From Stomoxys calcitrans (taxonomy: Eukaryota > Arthropoda > Insecta > Diptera > Muscidae), in NCBI RefSeq assembly GCF_963082655.1, contig NC_081552.1, positions 51,736,946 to 51,800,945 on the forward strand: a DNA stretch of 64,000 nucleotides. Reading direction: 5' to 3'. Position 1 is the stretch's first letter, and every line of letters starts with the position of its first letter. The position numbers were made by a program, and so were the translations under genes. The notes beneath the pieces were generated by a model. That model saw nothing but the letters and a program-made list of their open reading frames with translations, searched no databases and was not told where the DNA came from. Of this stretch, positions 33,343 to 45,956 are shown one piece after another.

Positions 33343-34833
33343 ACAAGTAAAAGCGTGCTAAGTTCGGCCGGGCCGAATCTTATATACCCTCCACCATGGA
33401 TCGCATTTGTCGAGTCCTTTTTCCGGCATCTCTTCTTAGGCAAAAAAAAGGATATAAGAAAAGAGTTGCTCTGCTATTAAAACGATATCAAGATATGGTC
33501 CGGTTCGGACCACAATTAAATTATATGTTGGAGACCTGTGTAAAATTTCAGCCAATTCGTATAAGAATTGCGCCCATTGGGGCTAACGAAGTAAAATAGA
33601 GAGAACGATTTATATGGGATCTGTATCGGGCTATAGACCGATTCAGACCATAATAAACACGTTTGTTGATGGTCATGAGAGGATCCGTCGTACAAAATTT
33701 CAGGCATATCGGATAATAATTGCGACCTCTAGGGGTCAAGAAGTCAGGATCCCAGATCGGTTTATATGGCAGCTATATCAGGTTATGAACCGATTTGAAC
33801 CTTATTTGACACAGTAAAAATAAAATACGTCATGCAAAATTTCATTCAAATCGGATAAGAATTGTGCCCTCTAAAGGCTCAAGAAGTCAAGACCCAAGAT
33901 CGGTTTATATGGCAGCTATATCAGGTTATGGACCGATTTGAACCATACTTGGCACACTTGTTGGGTATCATAACAAAACATGTCGTGCGAAATTCCATTC
34001 CAATCAGATAAGAATTGCGCACTCTAGAGGCTCAAGAAGTCAAGACCCAAGATCGGTTTATATGGCAGCTATATCAGGTTATAGACCGATTAGAACCATA
34101 CTTGGCACAGTTGTTTGATATAATAACAAAACACGTCGTGCAAAATTTCATTCTGATCGGGTAATAATTGCGCCCGCTAGAGGCTCAAGAAGTCAAGACC
34201 CAAGATCGGTTTATATGGCAGCTATATCAGGTTATTGACCGATTTGAACTATACTTGGCACAGTTGTTTGATATCATAGCAAAATACGTCGTGCAAAATT
34301 TCATCCCAATCGGATAAGAATTGCGCACTCTAGAGGCTCAAGAAGTCAAGACCCAAGATCGGTTTATATGGCAGCTATATCAGGTTATGGACCGATTTGA
34401 ACTATACTTGGCACAGTTGTTGGATATCATAGCAAAACACGTCGTGCAAAATTTCATCCCTATCGGATAAGAATTGTGCACTCTAGAGGCTCAAGAAGTC
34501 AAGACCCAAGATCGGTTTATATGGCAGCTATATCAAAACATGGACCAATATGGCCCATTTACAATACCAACCGACCTACACTAATAAGAAGTATTTGTGC
34601 AAAATTTCAAGCGGCTAGCTTTACTCCTTCGGAAGTTAGCGTGCTTTCGACAGACAGACGGACGGACGGACGGACGGACGGACGGACAGACGGACGGACA
34701 TGGCTAGATCGACATAAAATGTCGCGACGATCAAGAATATATATACTTTATGGGGTCTCAGACGAATATTTCGAGTAGTTACAAACAGAATGACGAAATT
34801 AGTATACCCCCCATCTTATGGTGGAGGGTATAA
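33343..34833 (-). mobile_element. Complete family A 153-bp-repeat element (minus orientation)
   Basis: On the plus strand it starts 'aacaagtaaaagcgtgc', then TTCGGCCGGGCCGAA and TATACCCTCCACCAT. It ends with a (GACG)n microsatellite, the core 'gatcaagaatatatatac', and ATACCCCCCATC...GGTGGAGGGTATA. Five consecutive unit starts (gatcggttta) lie at 33898, 34051, 34204, 34357 and 34510, exactly 153 bp apart. No transposase is encoded. The related family C copy at 23120 shows the uninterrupted host sequence. Confidence 0.9.
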
Positions 34834-35545
34834 TAATTTATTAACCGATTCTCTTGAAATTTGGTAGGAAGGATTTTCTCTTAACATTCGACATTACTGG
34901 GGAATTTAATAGAAATCGGTTCAGAGTTAGATATAGCTGCCATATACGTATATCACCTGATTTTCCCTTGTAGAGCCAATGCAAGCTCGTTTATTGATCA
35001 ATCTTGCCAAAATTTTGTACAACGCTTTCCTCGACGACTTGCACAATATCTATAAGGTTTTGTCGAATCGGTTCAGATTCAGATGTAGCTCCCATGTATA
35101 TGTTCGTCCGATTTTGAGAAATATTGCAATAAAGTGCTCACTTGTTAAGATAAAGCTGCTATATATGTATATCTCCCGATTTTAACTATAGAGCCACTGC
35201 AAGCGCATTTATTACCCAATCTTGGCAAAATTGTGCATAACGCAATATCTAAGAAAAAATCGGTTCAGATTTAGATGTAACTCCCATATAAATGTTCCTC
35301 AGATTTTGGGTAATTTGCAATAACATTGTCACTTGTCAACCGTAGTTATAACAGTTTGAACATATTTGCTTTACTCAAAAGGTGTCGTATCAAGGTTGTT
35401 TAAAACCTATCTGAAAATATCCAAGGAGGTCCATAAAACTAGGTTCAGAATAAGATATAGTTCCCTTTTTGTACCTATAGGGTAGGAGTAGGTTATTATA
35501 AAGTCGGCATTGCCCGACTTTTGCCTTTCCTTACTGGTTTTATCT
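34834..35545 (+). mobile_element. Family C element, right part
   Basis: Continues the element broken at 33342 ('aaccgattctcttgaaattt'), with units containing 'gatatagctgccatata'. It ends with 'agggtaggagtagg' and the hairpin-like GTCGGCATTGCCCGAC, the family C right end. Confidence 0.65.
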
Positions 35546-35559
35546 TTTGTTTGCCTAAA

Positions 35560-35650
35560 AAGGGATACCGGGAAAAGAACTCGACACATGCGATCCATGA
35601 TTGAGGGTGCATAAGATTTGGCCCGGCCGAACATAGCACGCTTTTACTTG
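35560..35650 (+). repeat. Family A right-end fragment
   Basis: Only the right terminus is present: 'gataccgggaaaagaactcg', a degraded 'gattgagggtgca', GGCCCGGCCGAA and 'cgcttttacttg'. It abuts a family B left end directly. Confidence 0.7.
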
Positions 35651-36533
35651 TTATACCCACCACCGAAGGATGGGGGTATATTCATTTTGTCATTCTGTTT
35701 GCAATACATCCTAATATATATTTTCGACCCTATATTTATTGTCCGATTTTACGAAAGTTTGGGACAGTGAGTAGTGTTAGGCCCATCGACATTATTTTTC
35801 AATTTGGCCTAGATAGGTGCAGATTTTGATACAGCTGCCATATAGCCCGATCTCTCTATTTAAGGTTTTGGGTCCATAAAATGCGCATTTATTGACCAAA
35901 TTCGCCGAAATTTCGGGACAGTGAGTTGTCTTAGGCCCTTTGACATCTTTCTGCAATTTGTGGCCTAGATCGGTCCAGATTTGGATATAGCTGCCACATA
36001 GATCGATCTCTCGATTGAAGGTCTTGGATCCATAAAAGGCGAATTTATTGTATGATTTTGGCGAAATTTGGAACAGTGTGTTCTGTTAGGCCCTTCGACA
36101 TCTTTTTCCAACTTAATCCAGATTGGTTCAGATTTGGATATAGCGGCCATATAGACCGATCTCTCGATTTAAAGTCTTGCCCCATAAAAGCAGCATTTAT
36201 TATCCGATTTCGCTGAAATTTTACACAGTGACTTATGTTATGCTTTTGTTCATCCGTGTCGTTTATGGATCAGATCGGTCTATATTTGGATATAACTACC
36301 AAAGCGACCAATATTTTGGTCTACAAAATTGAACAATGACTTATTGTACTTATTACACCACTCAATGTCCGTTCCGAATTTGGTCCAAATCGGACATTTT
36401 TTTATATAGCTGCTATGGGGTCATAAATTAAGCATTTTTCACCGGACTTTGACTAAAGGTGGTTTCCATATACACCCGAGGTGGTGGGTTTCCAAAGTTC
36501 GGCCCGGCCGGACTTAACGCCTTTTTACTTGTT
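35651..36533 (+). mobile_element. Family B 153-bp-repeat element
   Basis: The left end 'tatacccaccaccgaagg' leads into four or five units of ~150 bp ('gatatagctgccat', 'ccgatctctcgatt', 'gcaaatttcgg'-type). The right end has 'gaggtggtgggttt', GTTCGGCCCGGCCGGAC and 'aacgcctttttacttg'. The GTCY microsatellite is lost in this copy. Confidence 0.75.
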
Positions 36534-38319
36534 TTTTTATTTTTTTGGTTATTCAAAATTGCCACCTTTCGACAAGCCAATTTTCCCCCAAAAACATGAG
36601 CTTATATAATAAGTAAGATTTTCGTACCCTCTTTCTTTACGCCAATCCAAATTTCACTAGTATACTTTTTTCCTAACTCGAGTTAGAATTTTTCGAGTTA
36701 GAATTATCCGCGTTGGGGCATAAAAAACCAGCTTAAAGGAACGTGGAATTCTTTTCGAGCTTTAATAGTAGCGGTTCCTAAGAGTATGTATTATATGTAA
36801 TAGAGTGCCTATAAGTATGCTACGCAATTTTGGATACAAACTGGAGGCTGTAATTTTAATATATTTGCAATTTCGCAAGCTAAGCCATTGCTACAATTGG
36901 AATTAATATAATTTATTTGTTTTGATTGAATGTGCTTTCAAATGCATAAAAGGATTCTCAACAATTGTTGTTAATGTAGAAATGCGTTTTTTTAGGAGAG
37001 AAACTACGGAAAAATATGTATTTTAATAGCAAATACTCAAATTGCTCTAGAAAAGCAAATAATAATCCTGTGTTTTGGAACCTTTAGGGCTTTAAATAGT
37101 CAGCATTGATATGGCGTGAAATTTGAAGTTTATTAGCGTATCCGAGCATTTTACATATATTTTCATTAGTTTCAAAAAAATATTTCAAAACGTCCTTAAA
37201 GTATGCGTTAAAATGATTAGTTTAACGTTTCCAAAATATTCTTTATATAAAGAGCCATATCTATTTAGCCTTAATGTATACTTTAAACAAGAAATTCGCA
37301 TTAAAAAAATATATTTTTTTGAATATTTAATTTTAAGTGACAATAGAAATTTAATTTTACCGGGTTGCATTATTTTAAATACTTTTTCTAGTTTAGTTAT
37401 TTAAATAATTTTTTTTTGTTATATATAATATATTTCTTTGTTTCTTCCTTCCCACTGCCTTCTGGAATACTTGGGAAATTGTTGTCATTTGTAAGACATA
37501 TCTAACTAAATTATTGAGCCCATTTTTCAGATATTTCTTTCTTTGTCCTAGTTTGGAAACTCGGAAAACGTTTTGGAATTTCCAGCATTTTGCCTTTAGG
37601 GTTTAGAGTCTTTGCAAACTATGAAAAAAAAAAAAATAATAATAATTGGAATATTTTCAAAGGCTTATTGCAGAAGGATCCTGTGACGCAAATATGCCTG
37701 ACAAACTGCGCATTGAATATCATCGTTGTGGACCAATTGAACTATTATGAGTAATTCATGTCACAAAGGAAAATGTGTTGGAACCACAGGAGTACAGCTT
37801 TGAAAATAATGCATTACTTCTATTCATTTTATAAAATGTTAAACTATATAAAAATAAAAAAATATCCTCTGACAACTGGTTTGTTTTATTCCACCAAGTC
37901 GCCTGAAAATTTGTTCAAAATATGCCTAAAATGTTCTTTGCGAAATCAATAGCCTTAGTATGCACAAATACATGTAGCTTGGTTGTAGTGGTTATGAAAA
38001 AGTTTAGCAATCTCTCCAAACACCTGAAAATATGCAACATTTTTAAAAATCGTAATTTGTAAATTCTAAAGAATTCATGGAATGTGGATTTCACATTCAT
38101 ATATTTACTTGTTTATGTTTATGCCTTTGATTCTTTTTTTTTGGAATTTGGAGAATTAATGAATGATTTTATAGTGAAACTTCCTACCTTAAATGACCTT
38201 CTGCAAATGGGTTGTACCTTATATGTTTTGATCATGGTACTTTTTTCCCAAAAGTTCTCTCTGATCCGCATTTATTTATTTTTAAGGTATTTGTTGTCTA
38301 CCTTAAGATCATGTTATAA
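36534..38319. other. AT-rich intergenic sequence, nothing recognised
   Basis: No recognised repeat family or coding frame. The frames around 37123-37404 and 38084-38440 have no domain and low-complexity composition. Confidence 0.4.
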
Positions 38320-38500
38320 AGATACCATATCGGTATCTAGCACACGTACTAGGACCCCAAATAAAACACTTCACGCTAAATTTTATAAAGATCGGAACTT
38401 AACTGTAGCTTCTACAACCTTTAATGGCCAAGTCAGTTGAAAGATATACATGGAAGCCAAGGACTTAGCCAGGGGTAGGGGGGCTTTATAAAAAAATGTC
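38320..38500. repeat. Family D repeat fragment
   Basis: 'ataaagatcggaactta', 'gtagcttctacaaccttta' and 'gaaagatatacatggaagc' match the family D unit seen at 44693-45956. About one unit. Confidence 0.5.
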
Positions 38501-38723
38501 AATTAAACTCTCTAAAGACAAACTAACCTCGAAATTATTTTTTAAAGGCAACATTTCAATAAGATTTTGCATCTTGCGACACTACATTTTGCATAAACAT
38601 TTGAAAGTCTTTTTATTTTGGGAAAAAATTTTCCAAAATTTTTTTCTACAAATAAATTTCAATAAATATTTTTTAACACATTATGTCTGGCTCTAGATTC
38701 TTTTTTCCGATTTTGATGGAATT

Positions 38724-40715
38724 TTATATATAAAAATCAATTTGTGTTTGTTTGTTTGCGTGTTCCTTATAGACTCAGAAACGGTTGAACCGATTTTCTA
38801 GAAATTTTCACATATGGTGCATAATGATCCCGTGGTGAAAGTAGGATACTAAATTTTTTTGATATCTGAAGGGGGGGCAGACCCTCCACCAAACCCTAAC
38901 TTTCAGAAACGCCGAAATTATGTGTGTCCTCTCATGTAGTACCCTAAAAATTTGGTATCCAAATTTCGCATGGGGTACCTAGGGGGGCAGCCCCACCCTA
39001 AAACCAACCAATCATATATTTAGACCAATCATGACAATATGGGACTCAAATGAAAGGTATTTAGGATAAGAAAACGTATCTGATATCCAATTGTCGGACC
39101 AATTGCTAGGGGGACCACCCCAACCCCTAAAACACCCTTAATCGGACATATTTACCGACCATGGCAATATGCGACTCAAATGAAAGGTATTTGCGAGTAG
39201 AATACGAATCTAATATCCAAAGGTGGGACTACGTTTCTGAGGGTCCACCCTTTCCCCAAAAAACCACACAAACAGGACTTATTTACTCTCCAAGGGCATA
39301 TGGGGCTTAAATAAAAGGTATTTGAGTGTAGAATACGAACCTGACATCAAAATATGGGACCGAGTGTTTGGGGGCCGCCTCTCCAATAGCAATATGGGGC
39401 TCAAATGAAAGGTCTTTAGGAGTAAAGCAAGAATCCCATATCAATATTCGGGAAAAGTGTCTATGGAGCCACAACACTCCCCACAACACCTCCCAAAGAG
39501 GAAATATTTGCTGACTATTGCAATATTAGGATCAAATAAGACGGTTTTTAGAGTTGAACATGAATCCGATAATTATTTTCAAGGCCAACTCATTGAGTGG
39601 CCGCCCATCCCCCAAGCCGGTCATGTTTGCCGACTATGGAAATATGGGGCTAAAATTAAAGGTATATGGGAGTAGACCACGTATCTGATATCAACAACTC
39701 CTAAATAGGACGTATTTGCTCACCAAGACAATTTGGGTCTTAAAGAGGGTGAAACTAAATATTCATAGTTTTTGCATATTTGCTGACTGTTGCAATACGG
39801 AGTTTAAATCAGATTAGAAAACGAATTTGATATCCAATTTTGAGGCTAATGGCAATAGGGGGTTAAAATATATGAGAATTGAGCACGTAGATGATATATT
39901 TCCCAGGGCTTAATGTTTGGGGGACCACACCTATCCCTTAAACACCCCTAAATCGGGCATATTTGCTCGACCATGTCAATGTGAAGCTTAAATGAAAGGT
40001 ATGGGGGGTAGAGCAAGAATTGATACCGACTTTCGGGACCAATTTTTTGGGGGTCTGCCCCATTTCCAACATACCCCACAAACAGCAATTATTTACTGAC
40101 CATCGCAGCATGGGGCTCAAATAAAGGTATTTGGGAGTAGAATACGAATTTGATATCCAAATGTAGGACAATGTTTTTAGGGCATCACCCCTTCCACAAA
40201 ACACCCCCAAAGGGTAAAAATTTTCCGACCATGCCAATATGTGGCTCAAATGAAAGGTATTTGAGATAAGAAAACGAATTTGATAACCAATTTTGGGACC
40301 ATATGTTTGGGGGACGCCTCCTTCTATAAACTCTTAAGCCAATAGCAATATGGGGTTTAAATAAATGGTATTTGAGAGAAGAGGACGATGCTGATTTTTT
40401 TTCAGGGCCAAGTATCTGGGGGACCACATCTCCCTCGAAAACAACACAAAATCAGACATCATGAGAATATCGGGCTGAAATGAAGTATTTATAAAATGGA
40501 GTAAACCTTACATCCAAACTTTAATTCGTAGACCAATAAAAATCATGTGGGATTCAGATAATGGCACTTATATTGTTAAACTGTTAGTCAAGTTTGCATG
40601 GTATTTCACTAAAAGATCTTTAATTGTCGAAAATAAATGTTCCAAGGAAACTTTTGTTCCATATAAAGTAAAAGAAGGAGCAGAGGAGCGGGCCCTGTCC
40701 AGCCATTAATTTAAC
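38724..40715 (+). mobile_element. Helitron-like non-autonomous element (copy 2)
   Basis: Starts 'ttatatataaaaatcaattt' with the conserved 'ccttatagactcagaaacgg'. It continues as about ten degenerate units of ~130 bp ('atatggg..tcaaatgaaaggt' at 39035 and 39165). It ends 'gcagaggagcgggccctgtc' plus 'cagcca', a mutated form of the hairpin-CTAGT end at 1850. No Rep/helicase frame. Confidence 0.6.
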
Positions 40716-41510
40716 GAATTTACGTAGCATTTTTTAAATATATTTAACTTAAAAAATTTTTGAATAACAAAAATCTTTTTATTTTCTCATGCTCTACAAT
40801 AAAAAATCATTTTCTTAATATTTTATGACCTTTAGGCGAAGAAAGCTGGCTTTAATGATTTTGGCATAAAATCACACCTGCCGTTGTTTGTTTGTGGGTT
40901 TGTAAATTTGTTTGTTCCGTATAGACTCAAAAGTGGCTGAACCGAGTTCTTTCAAATTTTCACAGATTGTGGGGAGTGGTCCGGAAGGACCACTTAATAA
41001 TTTATTGATATCGGTAGGGCGGACCCTCCCCCTTACCCTAAAAGTATGACCCCAAAATAAAATTGAACCTGGCAGGAGATTACGAATATGACATTAAATT
41101 TTGTGTCCAAGAATCTACGTATTGCTTTACCTACTAAAATCGCCTCCAATTGATTTGACCCATTAAAACAATGGGGGTTCAAGTGATAGATATTTTTAAG
41201 TGGAGTGCGTCAATCAAATTTGTGCTCAAGTGGCAGATGGAATGAGGCGCCCCCCGCCAAGCGGCTATATACACCAACTATGACAATATGGGGTTAAATT
41301 CATAGTATAAGATTGTGAACTGCGAATATGATATCTTTATTTTACTCATATATCTAGCGGACCACCTCACCCCAATACAGTTGATAAATGTTAATGACCT
41401 AACAGGACACTGCCGTCATATCCCCAAAGTTATGACGTTCAGTGTGATAGGTGCAGTTGCAAACCTTAACGTCAAGGTGGCCGCCATTTTAGCTCATCGA
41501 CAAGGAGCCT
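40716..41510 (+). repeat. Dispersed segment 1, left part (Helitron-like start)
   Basis: From about 40880 it has the Helitron-like leader ('cgtatagactcaaaagtgg'), then 'gattacgaatatgacattaa' and 'acccattaaaacaatggggg' up to 'catcgacaaggagcc'. The same order is found in segment 2 (54430-58550). A family A element interrupts it at 41511, and it continues from 43156. 40716-40880 is AT-rich and unassigned. Confidence 0.6.
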
Positions 41511-43155
41511 TTTATACCCTCCACCATAAGATGGGGGGTATACTAATTTCGTCATTCTGCTTGTAACTACTCGAAATATTCGTCTGAGACCCCATAAAGT
41601 ATATATATTCTTGATCGTCGTGAAATTTTATGTCGATCTAGCCATGTCCGTCCGTCTGTCCGTCCGTCCGTCCGTCTGTCTGTCGAAAGCACGCTAACTT
41701 CCGAAGGAGTAAAGCTAGCCGCTTGAAATTTTGCACAAATACTTCTTATTAGTGTAGGTCGGTTGGTATTGTAAATGGGCCATATCGGTCCATGTTTTGA
41801 TATAGCTGCCATATAAACCGATCTTGGGTCTTGACTTCTTGAACCTCTAGAGTGGGCAATTCTTATCCGATTGGCACGAAATTTTGCACGACGTCTTTTG
41901 TTATGACATCCAACAACTGTGCCAAGTATGGTTGAAATCGGTTCATAATCTGATATAGCTGCCATATATACCGATCTTGGGTCTTGATTTCTTGAGCCTC
42001 TAGAGTGCGCAATTCTTATCCGATTTGAATGAATTTTGGCACGACGTGTTTTGTTATGATGTCCAAGAACTGTGCCAAGTATGGTTTAAATCGGTTCATA
42101 ATCTGATATAGCTGCCATATAAACCGATCTTGGGTCTTGACTTCTTGAGCCTCTAGAGTGCCCAATTCTTATCCGATTTGAATGAATTTTGGCACGATGT
42201 GGTTTGTTATGATATCCAACAACTGTGCTAAATATGGTTCAAATCGGTCCATAATCTGATATAGCTGCCATATAAACCGATCTTGGGTCTTGAATTCTTT
42301 AGCCTCTAGAGTGCGCAATTCTTATCCGATTGGAATGAAATTTTGCACGACGTGTTTTGCTATGATATCCAACAACTGTGCCAAGTATAGTTTAAATCGG
42401 TCCATAACCTGATATAGCTGCCATATAAACCGATCTTGGGTCTTGACTTCTTGAGCCTCTAGCGTGCGCAATTCTTATCCGATTACAATGAAATTTTGCA
42501 CGACGTGTTTTGTTATGATATTCAACAACTGTGCCAAGTATGGTCCTAATCGGTCCATAACCTGATATAGCTGCCATATAAACCGATCTTGGGTCTTGAC
42601 TTCTTAAGCCTCTAAAGTGCGCAATTCTTATCAGATTGGAATGAAATTTTGCACGACATGTTTTTTTTATGATATCCAACAAGTGTGCCAAAAATGGTTC
42701 AAATCGGCTCATAACCTGATATAGCTGCCATGTAAACCGATCTGGGATCTTGACTTCTTGAGCCTCTAGAAGTCGCAATTATTATCCGATTTGCCTGAAA
42801 TTTTGTACGATGGATCCTCTCATGACCATCAACATACGTGTTGATTATGGTCTAAATCTGTTTACAGCCCGATACAGCTCCCATATAAATCGATCTCTCT
42901 ATTTTACTTCTTGAGCCCCCAAAGGGCGCAATTCTTACTCGAATTGGCTGACATTCTACACAGGTCTCCAACATATAATTTAATTGTGGTATAAACCGGA
43001 TCATATCTTTATATCGCTCTAATAGCAGAGCAAATCTTTTCTTATATCACTTTTTGCCTAAGAAGAGATGTCGGGAAAAGAACTCGACAACTGCGCTCCA
43101 TGGTGGAGGGTATATAAGATTCGGCCCGGCCGAACTTAGCACGCTTTTACTTGTT
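41511..43155 (+). mobile_element. Complete family A 153-bp-repeat element
   Basis: The left end TATACCCTCCACCATAAG...GGGGGGTATA forms a hairpin. The core 'agtatatatattcttgatcg' lies between a (TA)n and a (GTCY)n run, the arrangement described for dipteran mini-me elements. About seven units of ~153 bp follow, each with 'aaccgatcttgggtcttgac'. The right end has ATGGTGGAGGGTAT (a 14-base inverse of the left end), the palindrome TTCGGCCCGGCCGAA and 'cttttacttgtt'. The empty site is preserved at about 57110-57130. No coding frame; apparent frames come from the 51-codon period. Confidence 0.92.
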
Positions 43156-44155
43156 TTTCCTAGAAAGGTCCAAACAACGTGCTTTTGGGCAACACTTTCA
43201 TGTTAAAAACTTTTACATGGTTTAATTACTAAGAACTGTCGCCACCGCACCAAATATAAAGAACGGCAAACTATATCTTTACCACTGACAATCGTTTAAT
43301 ATGGCAATTTGAGTTGATTTAAAAAAGACTGCATTTTGACTATTCAACAGGTAGCCATATAGTCAGTTATAGAGAACTAACACATGATGATTAATGTTAT
43401 AAACGCTAAGCTGCTCCAAGCGAGTAGCAGTATAGACAAAGGAAATCTATTGACTCCTAACCATATGTTCAAAAAAGATCTAACAAACAACAAATTCTCA
43501 GTCGTTTATATGTGATTGCTTAAGGATCTGGGGCGGAATGGAAATGAGAGCTTTCAAGTTATTTTATTAAAATTTTGGGTATTAAAGTCTAAACCTTTCC
43601 CTTATCGAAGGCACCATTAACATTTAAATAGGCGCCATCTATTCTGTTTGCAAATGGAGAAGCCACCACGAACAGAGAGAGGGCAGATTGGTAAAAATTG
43701 ATCATCTAGCATTTATCTTTGTTATGGGAACCTATCGGTCCATCAAGAAAAATAAAGTATAGGAATTTCGTGGCGGTTGTTTGCTGTATTACTTTTTAAA
43801 TTTCTCACTCTAAGACGAGCCTTAACAATAGGTGTTTTGGTAGTTTAAGTAGCTATCTTTGCCATAGATAACAAAGAGTGCGAATATCCAAGTTTGTGTT
43901 AAACTGTTAAAGGGGAAGGCTCAACGAACGTACACAGAATCAGAGCTATTGGAGAGTAGGTTACGTTACATAGGTGACATTTTTCTATGCCTTGAAAGCG
44001 AAAGCTCAGTGAAGCGGGTTTGATTGAAAATTTAGCTCAAAGATAAGAAGCCTCCTTTTTATAGTCGAGCCCAAGTGGCGTGCCAATAAACACGCTTTTT
44101 TTCGTTTTGTCACTTGATTTGTTTGCCAAGTCATTGAAAACAACTGATTTTTTAA
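43156..44155 (+). repeat. Dispersed segment 1, right part
   Basis: 'caaacaacgtgcttttgggc', 'acatggtttaattactaag', 'agtgcgaatatccaagtttg' and 'gccaagtcattgaaaaca' all recur in the same order in segment 2 (57125-57420 and 58196-58550). No coding frame is conserved between the copies, so this is an unnamed dispersed repeat or a duplication. Confidence 0.65.
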
Positions 44156-44185
44156 ATGGAAAAAAGCTTGGCGAACAAATCGAGT

Positions 44186-44500
44186 GACAACAGGCCAGGC
44201 CGAATCTTACATTCGCTCTACCATGGATTTCATTTGTCATTTTTTTTGCCCCGATATCTCTTTATAGACAAACAAAGAATAATGGATAAAAATTGTAAAG
44301 CTATTGAAGCTATTTCAGGTTATCACCTGATTCGCACTATGCTGGGTTTGGCTGTTGGGGACCATAGTAGATGGCATTGGGCTAAATGTCAGCCAAAATT
44401 GGATAAGAATTGAGCCCTATAGTGCCTTAAGAATTAAAATCGGGAGATTGGTTCATATGGGAGCTATATCAGGTTATGGACCCATTCAGACCATACCAAA
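44186..44500 (-). repeat. Family A variant fragment
   Basis: A right-end remnant ('ggccaggccgaatcttac', 'tctaccatgga') is followed by about two degenerate units ('gctatttcaggttat', 'ttggataagaattgagccct'). The left end is absent. Confidence 0.6.
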
Positions 44501-44692
44501 AAAAAGAATTAAAGATAATATATGAAGGGCGATCAGAAGAATAGGAAAGCAATAAAAGGTCTTTGGTAGTGAGTACACTGTTCACCCTCAAATTGGGATA
44601 GACACAGAAGGACCTACGGATCTATAAAAATGTGGTATCCCAGGTGGTAGTTTTGAAATATAATTTTGAATGTAGATAACCAAAACAAAAAA

Positions 44693-45956
44693 CCAGTAAT
44701 GATTGGCAAAAGTCGGGCGGAGCCGACTATATAATGCCCTACACCACCGAGTCTACGTAATACTTTCAATATATAGCACTTATATCCTAATTTAGTCAGA
44801 CTTTAATTTTGCATACCTATTAAAATATCAAATAAAACCTTCTACGATTTTCTTACAATGGTACGAAAATTATGGCTTCTACAGCCTTAAAAGTTGAAAC
44901 ACATAAAATATTTATATGGGAGTTTTATCTAAATCTGATTCGATTTTGATGCAATTTTGCACACGTATTTGGATGTCAACTAAAAATTGACATATGACAA
45001 ATTTTGCAGAGATCGAACCAACATTGTAGCAACTACAGCCTTAAAAGTCGAAACTATTTAAATATAAATATGGGAACTTTACCTAAATCTGATTCGATTT
45101 TGTTGACATTTTTAGCATGTAGTGCGACGTCAAAAAAAAAAACATCTCCTCCAAAATTGTGGCCACTACAGTTTTAAAAGGGCATGTCGGATGAAAGATA
45201 TATATGGGAGCTACATATAAATCTGATACGATTCAGATAAAATTTTGTACACATACCAGGCCGTGAAAAAAACTCTTCGTGCCAAATTTGGTAAAGATCG
45301 GACCAAAATTGTGCCATCTACAGCCCTAAAATACCATATCGGATGAAAGATATATATGGGAGCTATATATAACTCTGATCCGTTTGTGACGAAATTTTGC
45401 ACACGTATTAAGAAGTCACAAAAAGCACTTCGTGCCAAATTTGGTAAAGATCGGACCAAAATTGTGCCTTCTACTGCCTTAATAGGTCATATGGGATGAA
45501 AGTTATATATGGGAGCTTTATCTTAATCTGAACCGATTTCAATGAAATTTCGCACACATATTTGGACGCCAAACAACAAAACACTTTGTGCCAAGGTTTG
45601 TATGGATCGGACCAAAATTGTGGCTTCTACAGCTTTAAAAGGGCACATTGGATGAAAGATATATATGGGAGCTATATCTAAATCTGGACCGATTTTCAAA
45701 ATCAATAGCGTTCGTCCTTGCACCAAAAAAAGACTTTTGCAAATTTTTGTCAAAATCGGACCACAAATTCGACCTGTATCTTGAATACAAGATTACATGG
45801 ACAGACAGACGGACATAGCTAAATCGAATCAGGAAGTGATTCTAAGCCGATCCCTAGACTTATCGATTGGTCTAGCTCTGCTCCTTCTTAGCGTTGCAAA
45901 TAAATGCACAAATCTATAATACCTTGTACCACAGTGGTGGTGTAGTGTATAAAAAT
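44693..45956 (-). mobile_element. Family D 153-bp-repeat element
   Basis: The plus strand starts 'aaccagtaatgattggcaaa', then the hairpin GTCGGGCGGAGCCGAC and 'gccctacaccacc'. It ends with a GACA/GACGG run, 'tagctaaatcgaatcagg', 'ccttgtaccacagtggtggt' and 'gtataaaa'. Units are marked by 'gatgaaagatatatatggga' at 45190 and 45342, and variants at 45495 and 45651 (spacing 152-156 bp). The sequence is unrelated to family A except for overall plan. Confidence 0.75.

Noticed and set aside
33898..34663. Evenly spaced direct repeats as a possible CRISPR array
   Set aside because: Units are about 153 bp, contiguous and without spacers, in a eukaryotic transposon context.
41567..42778. Open frames of 80-130 aa with repeated RSQDPRSVYMAAIS-like peptides
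   Set aside because: They are translations of the 153-bp repeat and occur wherever the repeat does; no start context, no independent conservation.
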